64,000 bases of DNA, taken from positions 1 to 64,000 of the forward strand of contig JAEWWL010000007.1 of the NCBI GenBank assembly GCA_023396365.1. The letters are read 5' to 3'. Numbering within the stretch: position 1 is the first letter of the stretch; every line of letters starts with the position of its first letter. The notes beneath the pieces were generated by a model. The model searched no databases. It worked only from the letters and a program-made list of their open reading frames with translations, and was not told the DNA's origin. This document shows, one piece after another, positions 27,683 to 35,945 of this stretch. The position numbers and the translations under genes were made by a program. This stretch comes from Methanobacteriota archaeon. GTDB lineage: Archaea; Halobacteriota; Methanomicrobia; Methanomicrobiales; Methanomicrobiaceae.

Positions 27683-28255
27683 CTACTCCTTTTTTCTTTT
27701 GAATGCAATGCCGTTTTCTGTTATGACATAGTCCATTAAGACATCATTGTCCTCAACCGGGACTTCTTCTGCCTCCTGGCAGGCAAAGGCTAAGGCAATT
27801 TTTATAACGTCAGGATATTTTTCTAAGAATCTGTCGTAGTACCCTGAGCCGTATCCAAGCCTTCCGCCTTTCTGGTCAAATGCAAGCATTGGAAGAATAA
27901 CGGCATCAACAGCACCGTCTGGAACAGGTATTTCATTTCCGATTGGTTCGGGCACACCAAATGTGCTTGGGACAAGGTGCTCCAGTTTTTTTACATATGA
28001 GAGGCGAAGGCTGACATCTTCTTTAACAATGACTGGAACAACAAGAGGATTATTATTTTCAAGAAGCATCCTTAAAAGAGGTTTTGTGTCAACTTCAATC
28101 TCTTTTGATGCAAAGCCCATTACAGTCTGGCCCGGCTTTATGATTGAAAAGACATTTCTGCATATGATTTCGCTCTTTTCCGCACGCTCTTTGAAAGTTA
28201 ACTTTTCTCTTTTCTCGCGCATTATATTTCGAAGCCTGTTTTTCTGTTCCCGCAT
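27683..28255 (-). CDS. 5-formyltetrahydrofolate cyclo-ligase family protein
   Basis: ATP-dependent methenyl-pterin synthetase family, 190 aa. The N-terminal helix is MREQKNRLRNIMREKREKL. DAVILPMLAFDQKGGRLGYG followed by SGYYDRFL is the signature with the nucleotide loop. In folate users it turns 5-formyl-THF into 5,10-methenyl-THF. This organism type uses H4MPT, and the gene runs directly into ftr (5-nt gap), which makes N5-formyl-H4MPT. Action on a formyl-pterin is inferred. The frame extends to 28288, but aggagat 9 bases before the ATG at 28255 decides the start. Confidence 0.88.
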   Translation of the reverse strand: MREQKNRLRNIMREKREKLTFKERAEKSEIICRNVFSIIKPGQTVMGFASKEIEVDTKPLLRMLLENNNPLVVPVIVKEDVSLRLSYVKKLEHLVPSTFGVPEPIGNEIPVPDGAVDAVILPMLAFDQKGGRLGYGSGYYDRFLEKYPDVIKIALAFACQEAEEVPVEDNDVLMDYVITENGIAFKRKKE

Positions 28256-28337
28256 GTGAATTCTATCTCCTATTTTAATATATAGCATTAATTGTTGAGG
28301 CTATATTATTGGGCGTTTGGGAGTAAAAAAGATTGAG

Positions 28338-28694
28338 TTATTCATACCCTATCGGGTTTTCTTCCAGATTTTCCTCAATATAATCCTCTTCATCAAGAAG
28401 CAGAACTTCAAGTCCGCCAAAATATGCAGATAAAAGATTATAGAAAAATGAGACAGCAAGACCACAAAGGCATCCTGTCAATGTGATTAAAAAAGTAAGA
28501 AGTGCAATGTCTGATAAAGCCGGGATAAAAACATCTCCTCCGGATAGCATTGAGTAATCTGACATTACTGTATTAAGCCCGTATACTGCTGCCGGAACGG
28601 TAATCATAACTGATATGATAAATCCGGCGATTAAAGAGATCCCTGAGCATATTCTGGCCGCTGATATAACATTGATATAAATTATTTCAGTCAT
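28338..28694 (-). CDS. Small membrane protein, unrecognised
   Basis: 118 aa. Two long hydrophobic helices (about residues 12-40 and 60-92) are followed by an acidic tail LLDEEDYIEENLEENPIGYE, so both ends may lie in the cytosol. I do not recognise a family. The start is set by agaggaga 3 bases before the ATG at 28694; the reading frame also extends upstream into the ROK gene. It overlaps the ROK gene by 8 bp and is probably translated with it. Confidence 0.6.
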   Translation of the reverse strand: MTEIIYINVISAARICSGISLIAGFIISVMITVPAAVYGLNTVMSDYSMLSGGDVFIPALSDIALLTFLITLTGCLCGLAVSFFYNLLSAYFGGLEVLLLDEEDYIEENLEENPIGYE

Positions 28695-29655
28695 TTTCTC
28701 CTCTTTTATTCTGCATATTAAGAGCATAAAATGCGGCGCCATGCAATGGTGCAAGACCTTTAAGTCTGCCCGGCCTTATCTGTGGCATATCTAAGTACCT
28801 GTCAGTATATCTGTTTATTCCTTTAATGATAACATCAGTGTTGTTTAAAACAACAGGGCCGTCGAGAATAATTACATCAGGAGAGTATGCACATACAACA
28901 GTTGATATTCCGCGTGAATTAATTTTTCCAAGCTCTTCTGCAAATTCAGAATAAATCCTGCTTTTGTTTTTTATACCCAAAAAAATTGTTTCTGCTGATG
29001 CATCGGGGGCAATATCGCATTTATAATTATTCTGCCTGCAAAATTCCCTGAAAAATACCGGAATTTTTGTGCCTGAGGAATAAGCTTCCCAGTGGCCCAC
29101 TCCGCCGCAGCTGCATGAAAGATTGTATCTGCTGTCCACAAAAAAATGACCTGCCTCTCCTGCATTGCCTGATTTTCCCAAAATCAGATTTCCGTCAATA
29201 AATGCACCCGCACCAATACCTGTTGAAAATGTTATATAGACTACATTTTTATCAGCAAGACTTTCATCAGATGCAATCTCTCCCAAAACACCCGAGCGGC
29301 AGTCATTTATCAGGTATACATCCTTTGAAAATTCATCTCTGAGAGCTTTTTTAATCTCTATCCTGGTAAAAGCCATATTTGGTGAGTTGATAATCTCGCC
29401 TTTTTTTGTGTCAAGCGGCCCTGCTGATGCAGCTCCTATAGATGATGCTGACTTTATTTCTTCTTCTGACAGCCGGTCGTATATTAAAGAGATAATCTTA
29501 TCAGTAACACAGCTTTTTGAATTTCCTGTCCGCGGAGTATCATCAGTTCCAAATTTTGAGAACCGGCCATCAGAATAATATGATACTCTTATATGCGTTG
29601 CTCCAATATCCAAAGCTATTATTTTGGGTCTGCCGTTTTTCATCTTAACTCTCAT
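28687..29655 (-). CDS. ROK family protein (sugar kinase/glucokinase type)
   Basis: ASKHA-fold sugar kinase family, 322 aa. ALDIGATHIRVSYYS is the ATP phosphate-1 loop. FSTGIGAGAFIDGNLILGKS is the phosphate-2 region with the ROK signature. GHFFVD and CSCGGVGHWEAY correspond to the zinc-binding motif, but the third Cys (usually GCxE) is replaced by His. No HTH domain is present, so it is a kinase rather than a repressor. Glucose, N-acetylmannosamine or another hexose could be the substrate. The ATG at 29643 is an alternative start. It overlaps the small membrane protein gene downstream. Confidence 0.83.
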   Translation of the reverse strand: MRVKMKNGRPKIIALDIGATHIRVSYYSDGRFSKFGTDDTPRTGNSKSCVTDKIISLIYDRLSEEEIKSASSIGAASAGPLDTKKGEIINSPNMAFTRIEIKKALRDEFSKDVYLINDCRSGVLGEIASDESLADKNVVYITFSTGIGAGAFIDGNLILGKSGNAGEAGHFFVDSRYNLSCSCGGVGHWEAYSSGTKIPVFFREFCRQNNYKCDIAPDASAETIFLGIKNKSRIYSEFAEELGKINSRGISTVVCAYSPDVIILDGPVVLNNTDVIIKGINRYTDRYLDMPQIRPGRLKGLAPLHGAAFYALNMQNKRGEND

Positions 29656-29806
29656 CCGGATTTGGATTTCAAAGATACTCTCTTAAAAATTAATTAAAAT
29701 TTTAATTTTTCAACTGCTTAAATGCCTCTGATTGAAGAAATTTGAAAATGCCAAAAAAATTAAGAGCTTCTTTTTTAATCATGGAAGAAATTAATTAAAA
29801 TTTTAA

Positions 29807-30145
29807 TTACAGATTTTTGTCTATCTCATTTCGAATCATGGGAAGTGATATTCTTCCAATGGGAGTTTTATTTCCATTTATGAGAATAAGAGGGATTGGC
29901 GGGTGATCCTTTTCAATAATTTCTATCACATGCGCCGGGACTTCATCATCAATAAGTGTGAGTGTGCATTCAACATTATCCCCGTAGATATGAAAGAGAC
30001 GCTCTTTTAATGCATCAAATGCTTTTACAAGCTCCTCTGAAGGTGCGCATTTTTCAAGTTCGCATGTCCTGTCGCCGTCACATGGAAAAGGGCCGCAGAA
30101 AGAGTCGGTAAAACCCACAACCTCCACTGTTACCTTGCTGTTCAT
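29807..30145 (-). CDS. Small thioredoxin-fold-like protein, cysteine-rich N-terminus
   Basis: 112 aa. The N-terminus TVEVVGFTDSFCGPFPC starts like a thioredoxin strand-loop but has Cys-x4-Cys, followed by two more Cys (TCELEKC), instead of CxxC. DHPPIPLILINGNKTPIG resembles the cis-proline and last strand of the fold. A redox or metal-binding role is inferred only. I do not recognise a named family. Divergent from carA, with a 130-bp shared upstream region. Confidence 0.6.
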   Translation of the reverse strand: MNSKVTVEVVGFTDSFCGPFPCDGDRTCELEKCAPSEELVKAFDALKERLFHIYGDNVECTLTLIDDEVPAHVIEIIEKDHPPIPLILINGNKTPIGRISLPMIRNEIDKNL

Positions 30146-30160
30146 ACACTATCTTGTAAT

Positions 30161-30200
30161 TATTAGTATATTGAATTTCCAATTGTGCTGTCCTGAAATT
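30161..30200. repeat. Partial copy of the 15.76-kb palindrome end
   Basis: The sequence ttagtatattgaattt here (30163-30178) is identical to 15751-15766, and tgtgc...cctgaaa follows in both with a gap here. It may be a remnant half of the same element. The match is short and AT-rich, so chance or a shared promoter-type motif remains possible. Confidence 0.35.
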
Positions 30201-30275
30201 TTTTAATTATAATTTTCTTTGCAATCAGAGAGAGGAATTAATAGGGATTACTTCTAAATAATAATGGTTATTTTA

Positions 30276-31331
30276 ATGAAAGCAGTTCTGGGTCTAGAAA
30301 ACGGTGAATATGTAATCGGAGAAGGATTTGGAGTAGAAGGCTCCTGTTATGGAGAACTTGTGTTTACAACCCAGATGAGCGGCTATATGGAAGCACTAAC
30401 TGATCCAAGTTATGCAGGTCAGATTTTGATGTTTACTTATCCTCTTATCGGAAATTATGGTGTTGACACACAAAATTTCCAAAGTCCAAAAGTAAATGCC
30501 ATGGGCTGTGTTGTCCATGAAATCTGTAAAAACCCTTCTTTTAAAACTACTTTGCAATCTTTTTTTGAGGAAAACAATTTATCAGGTATTTCAGGTGTTG
30601 ACACCCGAAAATTAACCATTGATACAAGAATCGCAGGAACACTTCGTGCAGCACTTATCGCCGGTGATGACAACGGCGAATACGCTGTGGAATGTGCAAA
30701 AGCAGTAAAACCAATCTCTGAGATTGATCTGTTAGCCCGGGTCTCCTGCAGGGAGCCTTTCAGGATACCTGGAAAGGGAAAGCGGATTGCTGTGATTGAT
30801 CTTGGAATAAAGAAGAACATTGCAGTCTCGCTTAGAAAACGCGGCGCAGATCTATATATATATCCATACAATTCAAAGCCCTCTGATATTGAGGCATGCG
30901 AGCCTGAGGCAATTTTTATTACAAACGGACCCGGCGATCCGGCGCTTGCAGCAGATGCAATTGAATGCACCAGGCATTTTATCGGAGAGCTTCCGATATT
31001 TGGAATCTGCATGGGAAACCAGATTATCGGAAGAGCATTTGGTGCAGAGACATACAAAATGAAATTCGGCCACAGGGGCTCAAACCAGCCGGTACGCCAC
31101 TCGGACGGATCAATATACATAACAACCCAGAATCACGGATTTGCTGTTGACGGCGACACTCTGCCTTCAGAGTGCAGCATTTCATTTACAAACGTAAATG
31201 ACGGCTCACTTGAAGGATTCTGCTCTGAGGATTTGAATATATCCTGCGTTCAGTTCCATCCCGAAGCGCACGGGGGTCCTCTTGACACTGAAATTCCGAT
31301 ATTTGATACAATGTACAGGAGGATTCCATAA
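30276..31331 (+). CDS. carA: Carbamoyl-phosphate synthase, glutaminase subunit
   Basis: Hydrolyses glutamine and channels ammonia to CarB for carbamoyl phosphate (pyrimidines, arginine). 351 aa from the ATG at 30276. The N-terminal domain begins MKAVLGLENGEYVIGEGFG. The class I amidotransferase domain has the nucleophile in FGICMGNQIIG and the His/Glu in VQFHPEAHGGP. The frame reaches back to 30264, but a TATA-like tctaaata at 30253 would start the transcript at about 30280, which suggests a nearly leaderless message and favours the second ATG. Overlaps carB by 1 base. Confidence 0.96.
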   Translation: MKAVLGLENGEYVIGEGFGVEGSCYGELVFTTQMSGYMEALTDPSYAGQILMFTYPLIGNYGVDTQNFQSPKVNAMGCVVHEICKNPSFKTTLQSFFEENNLSGISGVDTRKLTIDTRIAGTLRAALIAGDDNGEYAVECAKAVKPISEIDLLARVSCREPFRIPGKGKRIAVIDLGIKKNIAVSLRKRGADLYIYPYNSKPSDIEACEPEAIFITNGPGDPALAADAIECTRHFIGELPIFGICMGNQIIGRAFGAETYKMKFGHRGSNQPVRHSDGSIYITTQNHGFAVDGDTLPSECSISFTNVNDGSLEGFCSEDLNISCVQFHPEAHGGPLDTEIPIFDTMYRRIP

Positions 31332-34300
31332 TGCCGCTAAGAGAGGATATAAAAAAGGTAATAATCATCGGCTCAGGTCCTATCCAGATAGGACAGGCAG
31401 CCGAATTTGATTTTTCAGGAACTCAGGCATGCAAATCACTTCGTGAAGAGGGAATTGAAGTTGTTCTTGTAAATTCAAACCCTGCAACAATACAGACTGA
31501 TCCCGACACTGCCGACATAATCTATGTTGAGCCGCTAAAGGCTCCGATTATTGCAAAAATTATTGAAAAGGAAAAACCTGACGGCATTTTAAGCGGCATG
31601 GGAGGCCAGACCGGACTTAACCTTACAGCAGAACTTGCTGAAATGGGAGCATTAAAGGATGTGGAAATATTAGGTACACCTCTTGATGCAATCTACAAGG
31701 GAGAAGACAGGGAGAAATTTAAGGACCTGATGAACGAAATAGGAGAGCCTGTCCCAAGAAGTCTGATTCTTCAGTCATTAAGCCAGATTGATGACGTCTA
31801 TGAAAAAGTCGGACTTCCTGCAATTATTCGTCCTGCATACACACTCGGAGGTGCAGGCGGAGGAGTTGCGCACAATCCCGAAGAGCTTAAAAGAATAGTT
31901 GAGATGGGGCTTCAGCGCTCAAGAATTCATCAGGTTTTAATTGAGGAAAGCGTTATCGGCTGGAAAGAGATTGAATTTGAGGTAATGCGAGACTCTGCCG
32001 ATACCTGCATAATTATCTGCGGCATGGAAAACGTCGACCCTATGGGAATTCACACCGGTGAAAGCGTTGTTGTTGCACCGATTCTTACACTTCGCGATGA
32101 CGAGTTCCAGATGCTTCGTGCAGCAGCGATTAAAATTATCCGTGCACTTGGCGTCGAGGGCGGATGCAATATCCAGATGGCTTTTAAAGACGGCGATTAC
32201 AGGATAATTGAAGTAAACCCGCGTGTGTCACGCTCATCTGCTCTTGCATCAAAGGCTACCGGATATCCGATTGCAAGGGTTGCGGCAAAAATAGCCATAG
32301 GGCTTCATCTTGATGAGATAATAAATACCGTTACCGGATGCACCCCTGCCTCTTTTGAGCCTGCAATTGATTATGTTGTTGTAAAAATCCCAAGATGGCC
32401 GTTTGACAAATTCAAAAATGCCGACAGGACACTTACAACATCAATGAAGAGCACCGGAGAAGTAATGGCAATAGGCCGCACTCTTGAAGAGGCTTTCATG
32501 AAAGCGCTCAGATCACTTGATACTGACGTGAATGTGCATGCAACAAGAAAAGAAATTTCAATGCTTCTGCAAAATCCTACTGACGAACGCTTTGGATGCC
32601 TTTTCGATGCTTTCAGGCAGGATTTCTCAGTTGAAGAAGTCTCAGCGCTGACAGATATTGATTCATTCTTCATCCAGAAAATCGCAAATATTGTTGAAGT
32701 TGAAAGAAAACTTAAAAACAAGCCTTCCAATGAAGATATCAGGCTTGCAGGACGTTATGGATTCACATCCACAGAAATTTCTGAAATTGCAGGTATTGAT
32801 GAAAAAAATATAGAAAAACTGATTGGTACGCCTTCATACAAGCTTGTTGATACATGTGCGGCTGAATTCCCTGCAAAAACACCCTACTTTTACTCAACAT
32901 TTGATTCACAGTGCGAGATTGAAAAAGACGGAAAAAAGAAGGTCTTAATTATCGGTTCAGGGCCTATCCGCATAGGACAGGGAATAGAATTTGATTACTG
33001 CACTGTCCATGCAGTAATGGCTCTTCGTGAACAGGGAATCCAGGTTCATATCATAAACAACAATCCTGAAACTGTCTCAACCGACTTTGATACATCTGAC
33101 AGGCTCTTCTTTGAGCCGATGAAGCTTGAGGACATAATAAGCATCCTCAAAAAAGATGACTATGCAGGAGTCATGGTTCAGTTTGGAGGGCAGAACTCCG
33201 TAAACCTCGCACTTCCTATTGAAAAGAAGATTGCAGAGCTCGGCCTGAATACAAAAATTCTGGGAACGTCTCCTGATTCAATGGACATGGCAGAGGACAG
33301 GGACAGGTTCAGCCAGCTTCTGGACAGGCTAACAATCCCGTCGCCTGCAAACGGCTCTGCATATTCCGAGGCTGAGGCATTTAAGATTGCCAAAAAAATC
33401 GGTTATCCGCTTCTTGTCCGCCCGTCGTATGTTCTCGGAGGCAGGGCAATGGAGCTTGTGCATGATGACATCGAGCTTAGAAACTATATCAAGGAAGCTG
33501 TCCGTGTAAGCAAAAAGCATCCTGTTCTGCTCGACTCATTCCTGCAAAACGCAATTGAGCTTGATGTCGATGCCGTATGCGACGGCAGTGATGTCCTTAT
33601 CGGAGGCATCATGGAGCATATCGAAGAAGCCGGTGTCCACAGCGGTGATTCTGCATGTGTTATTCCAACACAGTCACTCTCAGAGGATATTCTTCAGAAT
33701 GTCAGGGACTATACAAAAAAGATTGCTCTTGGACTTGGAGTAATCGGTCTTATAAACATCCAGTATGCCATAAAAGACGGGGTTGTCTATATAATTGAAG
33801 CAAACCCGCGTGCAAGCAGGACCGTTCCTTTTGTTTCAAAAGCAACAGGCATCCCCCTTGCAAAAATTGCAGCCCGCGTAATGTGCGGCGGCAGACTAAA
33901 GGACATGGACTATAAGGAGCGCCCGCTAAAGCATGTCGCTGTAAAAGAGGTATTACTGCCATTTAATAAACTTCCGGGCGTAGACACAGTCCTTGGACCT
34001 GAAATGAAGAGCACCGGAGAAGTCATGGGTATTGACTATGACTTTGGAAGAGCTTACTTTAAGGCCAGCACCTCTGCCGACAACCAGCTTCCTTTGGAGG
34101 GAACTGTTTTTATTTCAATAGGGGATGAAAACAAATCCGAAATTCTTCCTGTCGCAAAAAAATTATGCGAAATGGGACTTTCACTTCTTGGAACAAGCGG
34201 AACTGTTGAATTCCTTGAAGGGCATGGAATTGATGCAAAGCTTGTAAGAAAAGTTCAGGAAGGATCTCCCAATGTTATCGATATGATGAGAAGGGGAGAG

Positions 34301-34498
34301 GCAAGCCTTATCATAAATACCCCGTCAGGAAAATATTCAAGGCAGGATCATCTTCAGATAATGCGTGCCGCTCTTGACTACGGAATACCTTACATTACAA
34401 CAATGCAGGCGGCAAGGGCTGCTGCGATGGCGATTGACGCAATGAAAAAACAGGATATAACACTTGAGCCGTTAAGCCATTACCACAATCAGATATAA
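31331..34498 (+). CDS. carB: Carbamoyl-phosphate synthase, large subunit
   Basis: Makes carbamoyl phosphate from bicarbonate, ammonia and two ATP. 1055 aa, full length. Two homologous ATP-grasp halves each begin VIIIGSGPIQIGQ / VLIIGSGPIRIGQ and contain EVNPRVSRSS / EANPRASRTV. A C-terminal MGS-like allosteric domain (about 930-1055) includes GTSGTVEFLEGHGI. Directly joined to carA (stop and start share a base). A hairpin with a T-tract follows the stop. Confidence 0.98.
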   Translation: MPLREDIKKVIIIGSGPIQIGQAAEFDFSGTQACKSLREEGIEVVLVNSNPATIQTDPDTADIIYVEPLKAPIIAKIIEKEKPDGILSGMGGQTGLNLTAELAEMGALKDVEILGTPLDAIYKGEDREKFKDLMNEIGEPVPRSLILQSLSQIDDVYEKVGLPAIIRPAYTLGGAGGGVAHNPEELKRIVEMGLQRSRIHQVLIEESVIGWKEIEFEVMRDSADTCIIICGMENVDPMGIHTGESVVVAPILTLRDDEFQMLRAAAIKIIRALGVEGGCNIQMAFKDGDYRIIEVNPRVSRSSALASKATGYPIARVAAKIAIGLHLDEIINTVTGCTPASFEPAIDYVVVKIPRWPFDKFKNADRTLTTSMKSTGEVMAIGRTLEEAFMKALRSLDTDVNVHATRKEISMLLQNPTDERFGCLFDAFRQDFSVEEVSALTDIDSFFIQKIANIVEVERKLKNKPSNEDIRLAGRYGFTSTEISEIAGIDEKNIEKLIGTPSYKLVDTCAAEFPAKTPYFYSTFDSQCEIEKDGKKKVLIIGSGPIRIGQGIEFDYCTVHAVMALREQGIQVHIINNNPETVSTDFDTSDRLFFEPMKLEDIISILKKDDYAGVMVQFGGQNSVNLALPIEKKIAELGLNTKILGTSPDSMDMAEDRDRFSQLLDRLTIPSPANGSAYSEAEAFKIAKKIGYPLLVRPSYVLGGRAMELVHDDIELRNYIKEAVRVSKKHPVLLDSFLQNAIELDVDAVCDGSDVLIGGIMEHIEEAGVHSGDSACVIPTQSLSEDILQNVRDYTKKIALGLGVIGLINIQYAIKDGVVYIIEANPRASRTVPFVSKATGIPLAKIAARVMCGGRLKDMDYKERPLKHVAVKEVLLPFNKLPGVDTVLGPEMKSTGEVMGIDYDFGRAYFKASTSADNQLPLEGTVFISIGDENKSEILPVAKKLCEMGLSLLGTSGTVEFLEGHGIDAKLVRKVQEGSPNVIDMMRRGEASLIINTPSGKYSRQDHLQIMRAALDYGIPYITTMQAARAAAMAIDAMKKQDITLEPLSHYHNQI

Positions 34499-34523
34499 AA
34501 ATAAAAATTTCATTTTTTCAAAC

Positions 34524-34544
34524 GCTTATAATAAGCCTTTTTTT
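34524..34544 (+). terminator. Candidate terminator of carAB
   Basis: The short stem gctta-taa-taagc (34524-34536) is followed by a run of T to 34544, 26 bases after the carB stop. Weak stem, but well placed. Confidence 0.5.
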
Positions 34545-34583
34545 CTGATCTTTTAAGACTTCCGGTTAAGGAAAAGAGGGATT

Positions 34584-34593
34584 CTTTATAAAT
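34584..34593 (+). promoter_or_regulatory. Candidate TATA box for the beta-propeller gene
   Basis: ctttataaat is centred about 31 bases before the ATG at 34620, which predicts a leader of roughly 8 nt or less. Supported by sequence match and spacing only. Confidence 0.5.
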
Positions 34594-34619
34594 CTCCTGA
34601 CATCTATATTCTCTTTGCT

Positions 34620-35915
34620 ATGACAACTACAGGTACCGGTATAAGAACAGGGATTTTACTTGGCTCAGCAATTTTTTTACTTCTGCTTCTCGCCCCAAAT
34701 GCAGTTTTGGCAGGAGATGAAACAGCTCTTCTCTGGAAATATACACAGAACACAAATTTTGCAGACACGGAAATTTCTCCTGACGGCGGATATGTATTTT
34801 GCGGAGGAACAAATTCACGTGTATATCTTTTAAAAAATGACGGAAGCTTAGTCTGGGAAAAAGCCGTTGATGCATCAGTAAGCGGCCTTTCTGTATCTCA
34901 AAACGCCAGATACTCTGTTGCGGGAACTAAAAAAGGAACACTATATCTTTTTGATTCATATGGAAACATACTCTGGGAAAAAAGCCTTGGTCAAACTGTT
35001 TATGATGCATCAGTATCATCCGCGGGAACATTTATTGCAGCCGGTTCTAATGACGGCTATCTTTATCTGTTCCAAAACGGCGGGGAGCTTGTCTGGAAGC
35101 AAAAGCTCGGCGGTGATATCTACTGTGTGTCGGTAAACTCAGACGGCAGCAGGATTGCAGCCGGCAAAAAATTGTTTTCTGTCTATTTATACAGCCTTGA
35201 GGGAGACAAACTCTGGACATATACAACAGATGAGCAGGTTTTTGATGTTGACATCTCTCCTGACGGCAGTGCTGTTGCAGCAGGGTGTGCTGACGGAAGG
35301 GTGATAATACTTGATAAAAACGGCAGCAGATTATGGTCAACAAATCTTCTTTCTGCGGTAAACGCAGTATCATCTTCAAATTACGGTAATTATATCGCGG
35401 CAGGCTCTGAGACCAATTATGCCTATCTTTATGATGACACCAGAAGCAGTATTTTTAAATATGCCACTTTTGCAACTGTCAGAGGTGTATCACTCTCAGA
35501 GTCCGGCACTCATATGTCAGTTGCCTCAGATGACGGAAACGTGTATTATCTTGCACTGCCGGTGAGTGTTCCACCAGCTCCTGAACCATCATCTGAAATA
35601 CCGGCTGTTTTGGAGACAGGAACTCTTATCATAAATTCTGATCCTTCCTGTGCAGGAGTCTATATAGACAATGTCTATTCCGGGCAGACTCCGTTAACCA
35701 TTGAAAAATTAAAATCCGGAACGCATACAGTGTCTCTAATCCTGACAGGATATGATCACTGGAATACTGAAATTTTTTTATCATCAGGTGTTATTGAGAC
35801 AGTTTCTGCAAACCTGTCTCCTGTTAAGACACAAAATACAATGCCTTTGAATCTTCTCACAGTTATAGCAGGAATTTTCGCAGCTGCTGCTGTAATAACC
35901 AAAAAAAGAGAATAA
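34620..35915 (+). CDS. Secreted beta-propeller (PQQ/WD-like) protein with PEGA domain and C-terminal anchor
   Basis: Cell-surface protein, 431 aa. Signal peptide at residues 1-31 ending NAVLAG. Six or seven repeats of about 40 residues follow (pattern ISPDGxxxAAGxxDGxVxLxxxxGxxLW), forming a propeller. A PEGA domain (about 330-395, with GVYIDNVYSGQTPLTIEKL) is common in archaeal surface proteins. A last helix, LLTVIAGIFAAAAVITKKRE, anchors it. Likely an adhesion or scaffold protein of the S-layer zone; no enzyme motif is seen. Single gene with its own TATA box. Confidence 0.87.
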   Translation: MTTTGTGIRTGILLGSAIFLLLLLAPNAVLAGDETALLWKYTQNTNFADTEISPDGGYVFCGGTNSRVYLLKNDGSLVWEKAVDASVSGLSVSQNARYSVAGTKKGTLYLFDSYGNILWEKSLGQTVYDASVSSAGTFIAAGSNDGYLYLFQNGGELVWKQKLGGDIYCVSVNSDGSRIAAGKKLFSVYLYSLEGDKLWTYTTDEQVFDVDISPDGSAVAAGCADGRVIILDKNGSRLWSTNLLSAVNAVSSSNYGNYIAAGSETNYAYLYDDTRSSIFKYATFATVRGVSLSESGTHMSVASDDGNVYYLALPVSVPPAPEPSSEIPAVLETGTLIINSDPSCAGVYIDNVYSGQTPLTIEKLKSGTHTVSLILTGYDHWNTEIFLSSGVIETVSANLSPVKTQNTMPLNLLTVIAGIFAAAAVITKKRE

Positions 35916-35945
35916 TTTTTTTTGCTTTCTTGCTGACTTTTTTTT

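Noticed and set aside
34620..35915. Quinoprotein dehydrogenase
   Set aside because: The repeats resemble PQQ propellers, but no metal or PQQ ligands or enzyme motifs are seen, and a PEGA domain and anchor follow.
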